Below are positions 8,192 through 18,434 of a stretch of 64,000 nucleotides of DNA, one piece after another. The stretch comes from Tubulanus polymorphus (taxonomy: Eukaryota > Nemertea > Palaeonemertea > Tubulaniformes > Tubulanidae), in NCBI RefSeq assembly GCF_964204645.1, contig NC_134033.1, positions 9,582,231 through 9,646,230 on the forward strand. Reading direction: 5' to 3'. A program made the position numbers and the translations under genes. Under the pieces are notes generated by a model. That model searched no databases. It saw only the letters and a list, made by a program, of their open reading frames with translations, and had not been told where the DNA came from. Position 1 is the stretch's first letter. Each line of letters starts with the position of its first letter.

Positions 8192-10291
8192 CTAAAACAT
8201 ATTGTGGAGATATGATATGGCTATGAAATAATCCTGAGAATTTGTTGGCAAAAGGAGGCACTTCCTTGTAATTGCACTGACAGGTAAACACTTAATACAT
8301 CCAGTTAGAGTTTTTACTCGAAATATACCAAGCAACTGGGAATCTAGAGGGTAAGTAAACAAACTCCTTCTAATCCTGTATGTTTCATAAACAATTGAGA
8401 ATGTTTCACCGATTTTCAATATGTTTCGTATGAGAGCTATTTCACCATGTATCAGTACACAATTGTCAGGTTTACAATTTTTCAATTTATGACCTTTGAT
8501 CTCAATTTCAGAACCCTGTGTAATATCGTAACTGAAAGGAATCTGTTGTGGTAGTAAAGGACCATTTTTATGGACCTTTTTTAGTTTGGATGTTACATTA
8601 ACCGTATTTGATTCAAAAGAGGAAAACAAATCTTTTTCTTTTAAACGACGAATTACTTGTGACAAAGGATTAACTGGTGACCGCACCATTCGTTTAAGCT
8701 GGCCTAAGTAGTTTTCGAAAGGAAAACATGAATAGCCATCGAGCGAACCATATCGTTTAACATCTTCAGCTAGATGGATTAAAGAATGGATATTATAAAC
8801 CATTGCTTTAGAGCCATAAATGGTTTCGTAATGCTCTACAAAGAGTAGAATAAGATTGTGTGCATAGTCTGCATGAGACTGACAGAGATTGGTATCTGCT
8901 AGTATTCTTACTGCCACAGAATATATTAAGAAATTTTTATAAGTTTGATCAGGAAGATGAGTCAAGGCAATCATTCCAGTATACAAAGTAATCAGGCGAA
9001 ACTCAGTGGCCTTCCAGTGAGCTATTTCTGATAGAGCTCTACCTTTCCTAGCAAATTCAGATGGGATGAATGAATTGAAATTTAGAATTTCAGATGATAT
9101 AGCTTGAATTACACGACTAGGCATACGAGACATTAATGGACCCATAATCCAATATTTGAGTAGTCTCTTTGTAACTCCAATGCATATAAGATGCATGTAA
9201 TCTGAAGGAAATTGAGCAACCATGTCAATGGTCAATTTCAAAAATGGGGAGACACCGTGCAGGTGATGTTCAGCATCAACCTGGCGACGGAAATCTTGAT
9301 CTCTCCGTAAGGGACAATTGGAATCTGTAAACAACATTTTTCCATTCCAGTTTCCAGGAATAGTACATTTACTGCAACCAGAATAACCACTATGCCCTTT
9401 TATATGCTTTACAAATGCCAAAGCTGGGGCATCACAAATAACTGCTGCTACATAAACATAATAAGTTTTATCTTTGTAACTAAAACCAGATTCAAGTTGG
9501 TAAATTTCATCGACAAAGGGTATTAGAAAATCAGTATCTGAAGGCTTTTTTTGGCCGTAAAATAGGCCAGCAATGAATGGTTGACTTACGGTATCATTAT
9601 TTGTAGGTAAAGTAATTTTACATAAAACTGGCCAAAACTGTGAGTTAGAACTTTTGAATAGCGGAAGACCATCAATATTCACTTGTAATAACAATTTTTG
9701 GTCATCATCTAAATCAAAGTCAATTTTATCTAACCAATTACAAATTCCTAATCGTGCCCCGAAGTGATAATATTGACCACTTGATACTGAACTTATATCA
9801 ACTGTCGAGATATTATATGTTTGTAATAATGTTCTGGGGTCTGTAGGCAAGGATGGGTGACATGGGCTTAAAATCTTTAATAAAGCGCCTACAGCTACTT
9901 GTGTAATATTGTGATCAGTAGCCCATTGAGCAAGAGATTTAGACAGCTCTTGGGGTGATTGTTGTTCTTCTGTGTAACTTTCACAGTCGTTAGAAGACAA
10001 AGTGTTTATTGATGCAGAAGAACCACTTATTTCTGATAATTGATCATCCAGTTCATCAAATGCTATGGGACTTGAATTTCCAAGTCCGTAGCTTGAATCT
10101 TCCCCCAATAACTCAGGTGAATTCGGCAATACAGCACCAAGAGTTACATCATTTTCATCATTGGGAGCATTTACAGAATAAATTTGACTCTGATGTTGAG
10201 TAGAATTGGATTCTAAGGAATTTACAATTGATGCAACTTCACGCCTAATGCGACGGCGGCGTGTCCAAAACGATGGCTCTTTCTGATCCAT
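8192..10291 (-). CDS. CACTA/EnSpm-like transposase
   Basis: A long uninterrupted 699-residue ORF. The N-terminal 150 residues are Ser/Glu-rich. The core has IDGLPLFKSSNSQFWPVLCKI, a CxxC...C zinc-like segment (GCSKCTIPGNW), the acidic motif MVAQFPSDYMHL near the centre, and then IHSLIHLAEDVKRYGSLDGYSCFPFENYLGQLKR. The last corresponds to the DUF4218-like region next to Transposase_21 in CACTA-type transposases. Role: DNA cut-and-paste of its element. I found no clear CACTA termini. The DUF4806-type gene downstream on the same strand may be its partner gene. The intact frame suggests recent activity or constraint. Confidence 0.7.
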   Translation of the reverse strand: MDQKEPSFWTRRRRIRREVASIVNSLESNSTQHQSQIYSVNAPNDENDVTLGAVLPNSPELLGEDSSYGLGNSSPIAFDELDDQLSEISGSSASINTLSSNDCESYTEEQQSPQELSKSLAQWATDHNITQVAVGALLKILSPCHPSLPTDPRTLLQTYNISTVDISSVSSGQYYHFGARLGICNWLDKIDFDLDDDQKLLLQVNIDGLPLFKSSNSQFWPVLCKITLPTNNDTVSQPFIAGLFYGQKKPSDTDFLIPFVDEIYQLESGFSYKDKTYYVYVAAVICDAPALAFVKHIKGHSGYSGCSKCTIPGNWNGKMLFTDSNCPLRRDQDFRRQVDAEHHLHGVSPFLKLTIDMVAQFPSDYMHLICIGVTKRLLKYWIMGPLMSRMPSRVIQAISSEILNFNSFIPSEFARKGRALSEIAHWKATEFRLITLYTGMIALTHLPDQTYKNFLIYSVAVRILADTNLCQSHADYAHNLILLFVEHYETIYGSKAMVYNIHSLIHLAEDVKRYGSLDGYSCFPFENYLGQLKRMVRSPVNPLSQVIRRLKEKDLFSSFESNTVNVTSKLKKVHKNGPLLPQQIPFSYDITQGSEIEIKGHKLKNCKPDNCVLIHGEIALIRNILKIGETFSIVYETYRIRRSLFTYPLDSQLLGIFRVKTLTGCIKCLPVSAITRKCLLLPTNSQDYFIAISYLHNMF

Positions 10292-10373
10292 AAAATGGAG
10301 GGGCTATTGCTTATGATTATTCATTTAAATTAGAACAGGCCAAAATTTAAAGTGTTGTGCCGAACTATAATCA

Positions 10374-10457
10374 GCCAACAAGACTCGAACCCACCGGTCG
10401 CTCAGCACTGCTTATATAGTGAACGCAACACGCCTTACCCCACTCCGACTGCGAGGA
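10374..10457 (-). repeat. tRNA-like SINE head
   Basis: On the minus strand: an A-box-like gagtggggtaaggcg, a stretch resembling Ser/Leu tRNA variable-arm spacing, then a B-box ggttcgagtct about 50 bases on. No clean cloverleaf can be drawn and there is no CCA-like end, so it is more likely a tRNA-derived SINE head than a functional tRNA. Confidence 0.45.
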
Positions 10458-11370
10458 TGCTTCTAAATCAGTACAATCAAATAGAAATGATACGAATATT
10501 TGGAGATACTGCTAGATAGTTAACTATACTAATAAATACTGAAGTATGAATAAAATGTTTTTTATCTATGGTTTTAAGAATTTAGTTTCAAAACTCCGCA
10601 AATGAAATTGAGGCTTGCAGCAATAAAATGTCAATCAAATTCAATTTTAAAAAAGGATCCTGACAAAACAAAAATTACGTCCAATTTAAACGAATTGAAT
10701 TGAACTGACAAACAACTCGACAGAATCCAATAGCTGTGGTTACCGGGTATATAAGACCATTAATCAGAAACGTGAATACGCAACAAAAGCAAAGCATACT
10801 TAGGGTAAATTCAATAGAAAACCTGTTTCTATTGTCTCCGAAGATCGCTCCTTTGTTCGTGTTCACGGTGAATAATGCATCTTATGCGCATGTGCAATAA
10901 ATAGCGTGCCTCAGCATTGTTATCGTTGGTTTCGAATCCCATCGATATATTGCCGTAATAAAGATTGATAATCATCTAAATACAAACAACTTTTTTTTAA
11001 ATAATGTAACACACCTTTATTTAAATATAGTTTTTAAAGAATGATCAATAATCGAAAAGTTTTCTACCCATGACCCCATGATGTCGAAATTTCATCGCTA
11101 ACATACATCATAATGACGTCTATTCACGATGGAAACTATAACTGAATTTTCACCCATTTAACGACGACATACGGATCATAAAACATCAAAATATATCTTT
11201 TAGAATTATTACTCAAATAAAGCTCCCCATAATTGTCGGAATATTTGTCCCCAATATTTCATTTTCTAACATCGCAATGATGTCAGATTGTCATCATATT
11301 CCGACAGTCGGTACGGTCAGATTTCGACGGATTTCTGACATCATTATGACGTAATGCTGCTACTTGGGTT
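10458..11370. other. Unassigned spacer
   Basis: No coding region supported. AT-rich with many gacgtc/tgacgt-like words. Nothing here matches the Polinton copies. Confidence 0.3.
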
Positions 11371-11436
11371 GTAGTATATATTTATAACACCAGTGTTATT
11401 CGTAATATTGATAGTTTGTGGTTGTTCTGGTTCCAT
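11371..11436 (-). pseudogene. 5' fragment of HNH endonuclease gene
   Basis: The first ~22 codons (MEPEQPQTINI-like, then the NTGVINIYY stretch shared with copy B). It is cut off at 11371 where unrelated DNA begins, before the zinc ribbons and the nuclease domain. Confidence 0.7.
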
Positions 11437-11664
11437 TTATTATACGTATCTTTTTACTAAATTGATTTTAGAACTTCAATGATTTATATCATGTATTATT
11501 TCAATCACACTTTACTAACACTTTTAATGTTTAAAAATCTAACTCACACAAATATGAATATTGAAATAATGTTGTAAATATATCTATATATCTATTCTAT
11601 AAGAGCTCGTTAATTACTCGTTACTTATATATGTTATTCATTTAAATGTTATTCATATTTTAAG

Positions 11665-11853
11665 AGTAATAGGGGTAATAGGCTTTCATATCAAAGGTTG
11701 AAGGGGCGAGTGAGTAAAAAAATGAAAATAATAATAATTTACAGTTGAATTAGGAGTGTGCGCGACTAATTCAACTGTAAATTATTGTTATTTTCATTTT
11801 TTACGAGCTCGACCCTTCGACCTTTGGTATGAAAGCCTATTATCCCTATTACT
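11665..11853. repeat. Palindromic terminus of the solo end
   Basis: A 189-bp palindrome with arms from agtaataggggtaataggct to its complement and a centre around gaattaggagtgtgcgcgactaattc. It is shorter than the copy A and copy B versions but has the same outermost and gttgaagg/ccttcgacc motifs. Confidence 0.88.
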
Positions 11854-11854
11854 C

Positions 11855-12070
11855 CCGCCTACCGTAGGCCGGAGAACATGGGCAACTAGCCGGATACGGC
11901 TTGCGACGAGTCGGTAGGCGTCGCGTTGCCGTCCCAAGCCGGCTTATGTCGAACCGATTGAGGAGCAACTGGCGGCCTCTCGTAGGCCGCTAGTTGCCGC
12001 TAATCGGCGATAAATTCAGTTGCGTCGGTAGGCGTCGCGTTGCTTATCGACATAAGCCAGCCTTAAGGCA
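11855..12070. repeat. GC-rich foldback
   Basis: Directly after the Polinton end. Several nested inverted pairs: ggcaactagc with gctagttgcc, and ggcttatgtcga with tcgacataagcc. The direct repeat tcggtaggcgtcgcgttgc occurs twice. It is much more GC-rich than both sides. Confidence 0.65.
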
Positions 12071-12089
12071 CAGTGACCTCCGAGATAAA

Positions 12090-13262
12090 CTTATCACGCG
12101 TGGTATACGGACATTTTACTTCGACTATCGTTTTGGATGGAGTCAACAATGCCACCTGGAGATGCAGCTAACCAAGGTCGTTCCTTGTAAATGAAGAGGC
12201 CGCACTCTTTAGCTTCCTGAATGCCTGGATAATCTGAGCGAAATTTCTTTATGGCCACTGATTCATATTTCCGTCCATGACCAATGGGAGCAGAATTTAT
12301 TTCCTGGCTAACACATCAGGTCTGAAGCAAGTTTCGTTAAATTTAAGATGGGAGTAGCTTTGCAAAGTCCTCCATATGAGAATGCCGTTAACCGTTTGCT
12401 TCTTTCATAAAACCATACTTTATTTATCGACTGTCTTCTTGTTTTCGACTCTATCTCCCGGATATATTCCTCCGTAACAGACCCATGGGTGAGCTATAAA
12501 AATTAAACTGGCTTGATAAGTTTAATTAAAGAATATAGAATTGTAAATCTGTGTGCTCAATCTAAGACTAGTTTTCTAGTCATATTTCAGTTTTAGTTGT
12601 ACCTTTTCACTTTTCAAGAATTCTTCTTCATCTGTTGAACGACCAAACTGATAATTATTAGTAATTCCATAAGGATTTGCTGGGTAGGACAGCTGTAGAA
12701 ATGGCATGTCATACTGAAACTAAATGTTTGGAGAGAATCATTCATTTGCCGTTATTGGCTCAAAACGTAAAAATAAACCTAAATCATAACTAGGCTACAT
12801 GTATTTCATTTTTGGGGACAACACACCTGACAGTTCAACGCCAGATTTGTGATGGTATCGATACGATTCAGACGTCTTCTATATTCTACAGGTCTTGGAT
12901 CATACAACATCTGGGACTGTTTACGCATTTCAGCAATATTTGAATCTTTCATAGGACTCCCTCTATAGGCTTTAGCTCTGTGAAATGTTTGCAGCACCTG
13001 TTAGATGAAATAAAATGACATAGAGGTTTCTCGATTGAAGAAAAATATAGTTCCTTTTTATTAGAAAAATCAATCACATTGCACACTGTTTTCATAGAGA
13101 TTTTAATACTTGCCTGAGTGCATGTGGTTTCCGTAATGATATCTTTCTCCAACAAAAAACGGCATACGGTACTGTTACAATATGTTTGCAGTGAGCGGTT
13201 GGCCCTTGGCCAGCACCACATTCACACTGGCTCTCTTCAACGACTCCATCTTTATCAACTTT
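12090..13262 (-). pseudogene. SWIM zinc-finger / YqaJ-like nuclease gene, broken
   Basis: Exon 13262-13114 encodes a SWIM finger (CECGAGQGPTAHCKH), then changes frame by one base before a TETTCTQ-like end. It is followed by a GC-AG intron (donor GCAAGT at 13113-13108). Exon 12997-12827 begins VLQTFHRAKAYRG and ends at donor GTGTGT. Further on, ~12290-12093 encodes GHGRKYESVAIKKF ... GLFIYKERPWLAASPGGIV, the pattern of YqaJ-type (lambda-exonuclease-like) recombinase domains. SWIM plus YqaJ proteins are common in animal transposons. The frameshift, and stops around 12300-12480, make this a probable pseudogene. Confidence 0.55.
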
Positions 13263-13925
13263 GACGAGAAGCATTAAAAGATAAAGTTTAAAGTAAACAA
13301 AATACCGGTAATTATTTTCTAAGGTTAATGACCTATGAATCATCAAGTCACCTAGTTTTTGGTGAAGTCATGATAAAGACATCCAATCTCCCTAAGGTAG
13401 GATTTATGTAAGTATAACAGTCCTTCAAAGATTTTCAATATAGAACAAGTCGGTTTTATAGATAGAGAATATAGAAAGAAAAATGTTTTTGATTTAATAT
13501 AAACAACAGGGATGTACGGACAGAACATTTCTACAAACCTTGACATCCACCCTGTATTCCACAGTCCTTTTCATCTCTGCCCACACGACTGCTTTCAAGA
13601 AAACTTAATCCGATGCCTTTGCCAAGCGTTTATAACGTACAAACCTGTTAAGAGAAAAAGAAACATTTGCATGAGGGAAACAACAAATTGTGACCTAAGG
13701 ATTCGGTTATATGTGTGTTACCTACCTTCGCCTGGAGAGCTCTTTACATTTATCGTCAAACTTTTTTATCATACAGAGCGGGTAGGTCAGCGAACATCTC
13801 GGAGTGAATGTATTTATAGTAATCAGCTGATGGCAACGTCATGTGAATTTCCATCTCGGGTTCATTGCTGGTTGTTCCTTGGTTGATCTTGTAAAATTCT
13901 AATCTGCATGAGATGAATTTTCTGA
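13263..13925. other. Unassigned spacer
   Basis: Upstream flank of the SWIM exon. Short open frames only; nothing with a recognisable domain. Confidence 0.3.
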
Positions 13926-13929
13926 TTTA

Positions 13930-14170
13930 ACATACTCTCTTAGAACAAAGGGTTCTACCTAAGAACCTTTAGGGGTTCTTGGGCTTGCCTCCGAGGGAGA
14001 ACCCCTAAAGGTTCTTCAAAGAACCTTTTTTGTAGGGTTTATTGAAGAACCCCTGGTAAAGGTTCTTTAAAGAACCATTTCGTATAAAGGGTTCTTGTAA
14101 GAATCCCTTTCAATATTATCAAATGGTTTTTGGCAGGGTTCTTGGGGGAACCATTTTAGGTATTTTAGGG
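13930..14170. repeat. ggttctt foldback repeat
   Basis: Many copies of aagaacc/ggttctt, including a long inverted pair (aagaacctttaggggttctt and its near complement at ~14000). It looks like an interspersed foldback repeat. Confidence 0.6.
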
Positions 14171-14604
14171 TTCCTCATTCATTTTTTGACTGCTCAAGGT
14201 GTTCATGTTTTGTCCATCCTCTGTTATGTTTAACTGCTCCCTTAATCCTCATGTGGATAAAAAAACTGATGATTAGAATCGCGCAAAACTAATATCATAT
14301 AAACATTTTATTATAAAATCTCATGAATTAAGATATGAATGATACACATTAAACGATACAAAAATAGTTTCACTAATTGGTTACAAATGTACAATAAGAT
14401 TGAAAGATGGAGAACTTATTTCAGTGCGCTAATCGCTTGGTATATTAAATCTGTTTGGAGTTTTCCACATTAAGTCTAAAACATAATGTTCTGAGAATAT
14501 CAAAGTGTTTTAAAAATTAGTGGGATAAGATATAAGATGATATGCTAAACGTATAATATGGCGACTTAAAGCAGGCCACTCCGCTTATTGAGAATCTCTC
14601 CACT

Positions 14605-15230
14605 TTCAATCAATTGTAAGCCATCTTCTTAAATAAGTTTGTTTCAACCTGCTGCCACCTTCGCAACCTTTCAACCATAGGACCCGGATGATAGTCGTAT
14701 ATTTCCTGAAATATAAATAATGTTGAGAACAATTAATGGTGTAACAAACTCGATTATGTTTTGCAATGATGCATACTCTGCGAGTAAATCTCAACACTTT
14801 ATAATATTACATGCATAAGTTCCAAATACATTTGTCAATAGAAAAGACAAACGAAGTTAACAGCGAGATTTGATTCAGAAAAATACGAACCTTTTTAACG
14901 GTTTTCAATTCTTTCGCATCCTCTCTCAAATTCCCTGGTAATACGTGAAGCTCTGCTGTTATCATCACATCTGAAAACCAGTGAATATGTAGATTGAAAA
15001 TGATTATCTTCTATCAAAATACTGTCACACAACAAAGGCCATGAATCGAGATATACTAACCTGCTTCTGCAATTTCGCTATTTTGAAGCGACACGATTGC
15101 CAAATGTACATACTTTGTATATTTCTTTAATTTTCTTCCGCCAAAGGTCCGAGATTGGAAAAGATCTTTTGCACCACGCTCACATTATGGTCAACTTCCA
15201 TGGAACAGTTTCTATAACAAAAAACGAAAG
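14605..15230 (-). pseudogene. Possible spliced gene fragment, unrecognised
   Basis: Three short minus-strand stretches could be exons. One near 15120-15065 encodes KYVHLAIVSLQNSEIAEA before a splice-like edge. One at ~14975-14888 encodes DVMITAELHVLPGNLREDAKELKTVKK. One at ~14706-14620 encodes EIYDYHPGPMVERLRRWQQ and reaches a stop. The splice sites are plausible but the frame phases were not proven and no family is recognised. Confidence 0.25.
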
Positions 15231-15324
15231 TGATGGGAAAGTTTTAAACAATAATTATGGCTGATCCGATTCTGAGTCACTCAGGCTTTATGGCCTATAT
15301 TTTAAATATCACAAATGTTATATA

Positions 15325-15400
15325 GTTTCTCAGTGACATCAGCGACACCAGTGTAAAAATCTGACACTACACAGTTTGCCTGAAGTCTTCAGCCCGATCG
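15325..15400. repeat. Dispersed repeat also found right of copy B
   Basis: tttctcagtgacatcagcga onward matches 33519-33590 almost base for base for ~70 bp in the same orientation. The two copies therefore flank the whole of copy B at a distance. Confidence 0.75.
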
Positions 15401-15442
15401 GTCGACTTTTGTCTGGTGAGCATTCCGTTTGTCAGTCTTATT

Positions 15443-15866
15443 TCTTTACCAACTAGTGAGGTTGGGGTTCGCAAGTTTTATGATTTAGATTTTGCGCCAA
15501 CTAGTGAGGTTGGGCAGTAAAGAATTGCGCCAACTAGTGAGGTTGGCAGTTAAGATTTTGCGCCAACTAGTGAGGTTGGACATTTAAGATTTTGCGCCAA
15601 CTAGTGAGGTTGGGCAATGAAGATTTTGCGCCAAATAGTGAGCTTGGGCAGTGAGATTTTGCGTCAACTAGTGAGGTTTGGCAGAAAAGATTTTGCGCCA
15701 ACTAGTGAGGTTGGGCGGTGAGATTTTGCGCTAACTAGTGAGGTTGGGCAAAAAAAGATTTTGCGCCAACTAGTGAGGTTGGGCAGTTAAGATTTTGTGC
15801 CAACTAGTGAGGTTGGGCAGTAAAGATTTGTGCCAACAAGTGATGTTTGACAGAAAAAATTTTGTG
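15443..15866. repeat. ~34-bp tandem array (actagtgaggttgg)
   Basis: About a dozen units of ttgcgccaactagtgaggtt plus a variable gggcagtaaagat linker. It decays at the right-hand end and stops ~30 bp before the copy B target duplication. Confidence 0.9.
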
Positions 15867-15892
15867 GCATGCAATGGCTAAAGGGTTAATGG

Positions 15893-15898
15893 CTTGTG
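15893..15898. repeat. Target-site duplication of copy B, left
   Basis: cttgtg, immediately followed by AGTAATAGGGG. The same six bases follow the right end at 32340-32345. Six bases is the Polinton norm. Confidence 0.9.
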
Positions 15899-16483
15899 AG
15901 TAATAGGGGTTTAGTTGTTCTAGATCAAAGGTCGAACGGTCGAGCTCATTAAAAAACAAATATTAAAAGTAATTTAAAACTATAATATATTTTCATAGCC
16001 GTGTGTATTTTATATTATAACTAAATATTTATTCTAAGATATTAATAATTTAAATTTTAAAAGCATTTTAAAATCAATTGGTCGCTCCGCGACCAATTGA
16101 TTTATTTACAATACACAAATTCATATAATCAAATATATTCAAATAATAATAATTATTATATTATTTAACTAAAATACACACGACTATGAAAATATATTAT
16201 AGTTTTTAATTACCTTTAATATTTGTTTTTAATGAACTCGACCGTTCGACCTTTAACCTAGAACAACTAAACCCCTATTACTCTTAAAATATTCATATAC
16301 ATGGATAAAATATAAATGAATAACATATATAAGTAATTAAAAAAGTAGGCTTTCAAGCCAAAGTACGAGAGTACGAGCTCTTATAGAATAGATATATAGA
16401 TATATTTTAAACATTATTTCAATATTTATATTTGTATGAGTTAGATTTTTAAACATTAAAAGTGTTAGTAAAGTGTGATTGAT
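15899..16483. repeat. Left terminal inverted repeat of copy B
   Basis: The outer 384 bp (15899-16282) is a palindrome running from agtaataggggtttagttg to its complement, centred on the 16-bp arms of caattggtcgctccgcgaccaattg. A further ~200 bp up to gtgtgattga matches the right repeat in reverse. Confidence 0.92.
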
Positions 16484-17048
16484 TTAATACATAGCATTTG
16501 CTTATACTGGAACATGATTCTATTTGAGCCTATATACATTTCATGTAATGAACTATTGAATAAATCTATAAATTCACAGCTGTAACAGCTGTTACTATGA
16601 CGCCGAGACATATGAGTCATAATACTGCAAACGCGTAGAACATTCTAGAAGGTGTACCGGAACTCTGAATAGAGATAACATGGCATAATACTGCAAACGC
16701 GTAGAACATTCTAGAAGGTGTACCGGAACTAGATGACGCGTCATGATAGAAGACGTGTTCATTTCGAATTCGCACCGGAACTGAATGGACGCTGTAACAT
16801 AACGCTTAGGATATTCTATCTCTCGAAACGCAATTAGGAGTTTATAGTTTACAATTCTAAATCTAAATGTAAGTACTGTTTTTTGTAGTTATTAGGGCTA
16901 TTAAATATGAAACCTTTAGATATATTTAAGCGTATTTAGTATATCTTTTAGATAGCTAGAGTTACCGCTAATATCTTTTAGGTTAATAAAACGTCATACA
17001 CATCAAGAAGCGATAGAGAAACTCTTTCTGACTGAGGAATCAACAGCA
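16484..17048. other. Left internal leader of copy B
   Basis: Non-coding. Contains a direct repeat pair (16618-16672 and 16682-16730, with cataatactgcaaacgcgta in both) and a region matching the copy A leader of the MEHKDQ gene, including the candidate intron 16869-16951 (donor gtaagt, acceptor atatcttttag). Confidence 0.6.
16618..16735. repeat. Two ~48-bp direct repeats
   Basis: cataatactgcaaacgcgta then gaacattctagaaggtgtac, twice, 64 bases apart. The inner gaacattctagaa resembles a heat-shock-element-like palindrome; that is only a resemblance. Confidence 0.75.
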
Positions 17049-17120
17049 ATGGATATCGAACCAATAGAAACTGGCGTAGAACCACAAGAATCACAAAAGA
17101 TCAACGAAGAAACTATATAA
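17049..17120 (+). pseudogene. Remnant of the MEHKDQ-type gene
   Basis: A 23-codon ORF, MDIEPIETGVEPQES-like and acidic. It occupies the position of the helical-protein gene downstream of the conserved leader and intron. The conserved C-terminal block is not found afterwards, so the gene is deleted or replaced by the tandem repeats that follow. Confidence 0.4.
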
Positions 17121-17239
17121 GAATTTCAAAAACATTAAGACTCCAATGATTAAGTTTAACATTTGTTGATGTAGTTAAATATTTACTGGCAATTGAAAAA
17201 TGTTTGTAATTATAAATTGTATTTATAGAAATCAAATGA

Positions 17240-17640
17240 TGTATTGGAAGAAACGACTGAACATACTTGTATAATGTATTGTGTAAATCTGTTTGGTGAA
17301 TTTTTATGTTCAGTCGTTTCAATTATGATTAGCGCATACGCATTAAGCAAAACCGTCCATAAATGGCCGCATGTGACTGACACATGTAACGCATGTGACG
17401 TGGACATGAACGCGTTTGAATTTTCTATGTTCAGTTGTTTCTATTTTACAGAATGAATATATAATTATGATTAACACATGCACATTAAGCAAAAGCGGAC
17501 ATCAATGGCCGCATGTGACGCATGTAACGCATGTGTTGTTTCTATTTTACAGAATTTATAGAATGAATATATAATTATGATTAACGCATGCGCATTAAGC
17601 AAAAGCGCTCCTGTATGCCCGCATGTGACGCGGGTATTGT
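17240..17640. repeat. Tandem ~110-bp repeats rich in gcatgtgacgcatg
   Basis: Three diverged units, each with gattaacgcatgcgcattaa-like, agcaaaagcg and ggccgcatgtgacgcatgta words and a tgtttctattttacagaat spacer. A short tgttcagt[c/t]gtttc motif occurs several times. Confidence 0.7.
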
Positions 17641-17649
17641 AACTGGTAT

Positions 17650-17745
17650 GATTTAGATATCAAGGAATCGAAACGACTTATCAAAAGCAGCGAGGAATGA
17701 AAAAGGATGACGTTGGTCGAAGAAATGGAAGAGGATTCTAAAATA
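17650..17745 (+). pseudogene. Tail fragment of the zinc-finger/HNH chimera
   Basis: Matches the last ~28 codons of the copy A chimera (FDIKES ... KKDDVGRRNGRGF region) just upstream of HNH, as in copy A. The first part is replaced by tandem repeats and there is no start codon. Confidence 0.6.
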
Positions 17746-17778
17746 TTAACCAATTTAGTAAAAAAATACGTATAATAA

Positions 17779-18426
17779 ATGGAACCAGAACAACCACAAA
17801 CTATCAATATTACAAATATCACTGGTGTTATAAATATATACTACAAGAAATGTTCTAAGTGTGAATTAGATAAATTAGCTTTAACATAATTTAGTAAGCG
17901 TAAGATTAGCAAAGATGGTTTTCAATATTGCTGTAAAACTTGTCTTAAACTATATACCAAACAATACCGAGAAGATAATATAGAACATTATAATTATTAT
18001 ATGGCAGAATATATGAGAGAAAGATATCAAACAGATCTTAATTTTAGATTGAAACAATGCTTAAGATCTAGATTAACACAATTATTCAACAAAGAAACAC
18101 ATTCAGAAACACTATCTAATTTGTTGGGTTGTTCAGATGAATTTCTTAAATCATGGATTATATTTCAATTCGATAGTCAAATGAATATAGATAATTATGG
18201 AGATTATTTTCATATTGATCATGTGTTACCGATATCTAAATTTAACATGAATGATGAACACAATAAAAAACTTATTTGGAATTGGAGAAATTTAAGGCCT
18301 CTTGAAAAGAAAGAAAATAAAATCAAATCTAATAAACTAGATTTACAGTTATATTTAGAACAGTTAACAAAGGCAAAGAAATTTATTGATCAATGGAATA
18401 ATAATCCAAATAATGAACAATGTTGA
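17779..18426 (+). pseudogene. HNH endonuclease with one nonsense codon
   Basis: In frame with the copy A HNH gene over its length: the N-terminal MEPEQPQ-type start, zinc-ribbon cysteines (KCSKCE, CCKTC), then FHIDHVLPISKF, IWNWRNLRPL and the Asn/Lys end. A single TAA at 17887-17889 interrupts it after ~36 codons; no frameshift was seen. The nuclease half (from M at 18001) could in principle be translated alone. It is convergent with the capsid gene, with an eight-base gap. Confidence 0.85.
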
Positions 18427-18434
18427 GGAATTAA

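Larger units (their letters stand above)
11371..11853. mobile_element. Solo Polinton terminus
   Basis: From gtagtatata (11371) the DNA matches copy B 17771-17845 in reverse: the first ~22 codons of the HNH gene (start codon complement at 11434-11436) and its leader. It continues with the subterminal ~200 bp and palindromic terminus of the family, ending ccctattact at 11853. The rest of the element is missing, so this is a one-ended truncation or recombination product. Confidence 0.85.

Noticed and set aside
7750-10350. Search for CACTA...TAGTG termini around the transposase.
   Set aside because: cactac occurs at 7763, but no matching inverted end with a 2-3-bp duplication was found by eye.
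15443-15866. Regular repeats with short spacers could suggest a CRISPR array.
   Set aside because: The spacers are near-identical and of variable length, the repeat is imperfect, and the context is animal DNA with no cas genes. It is a plain tandem array.
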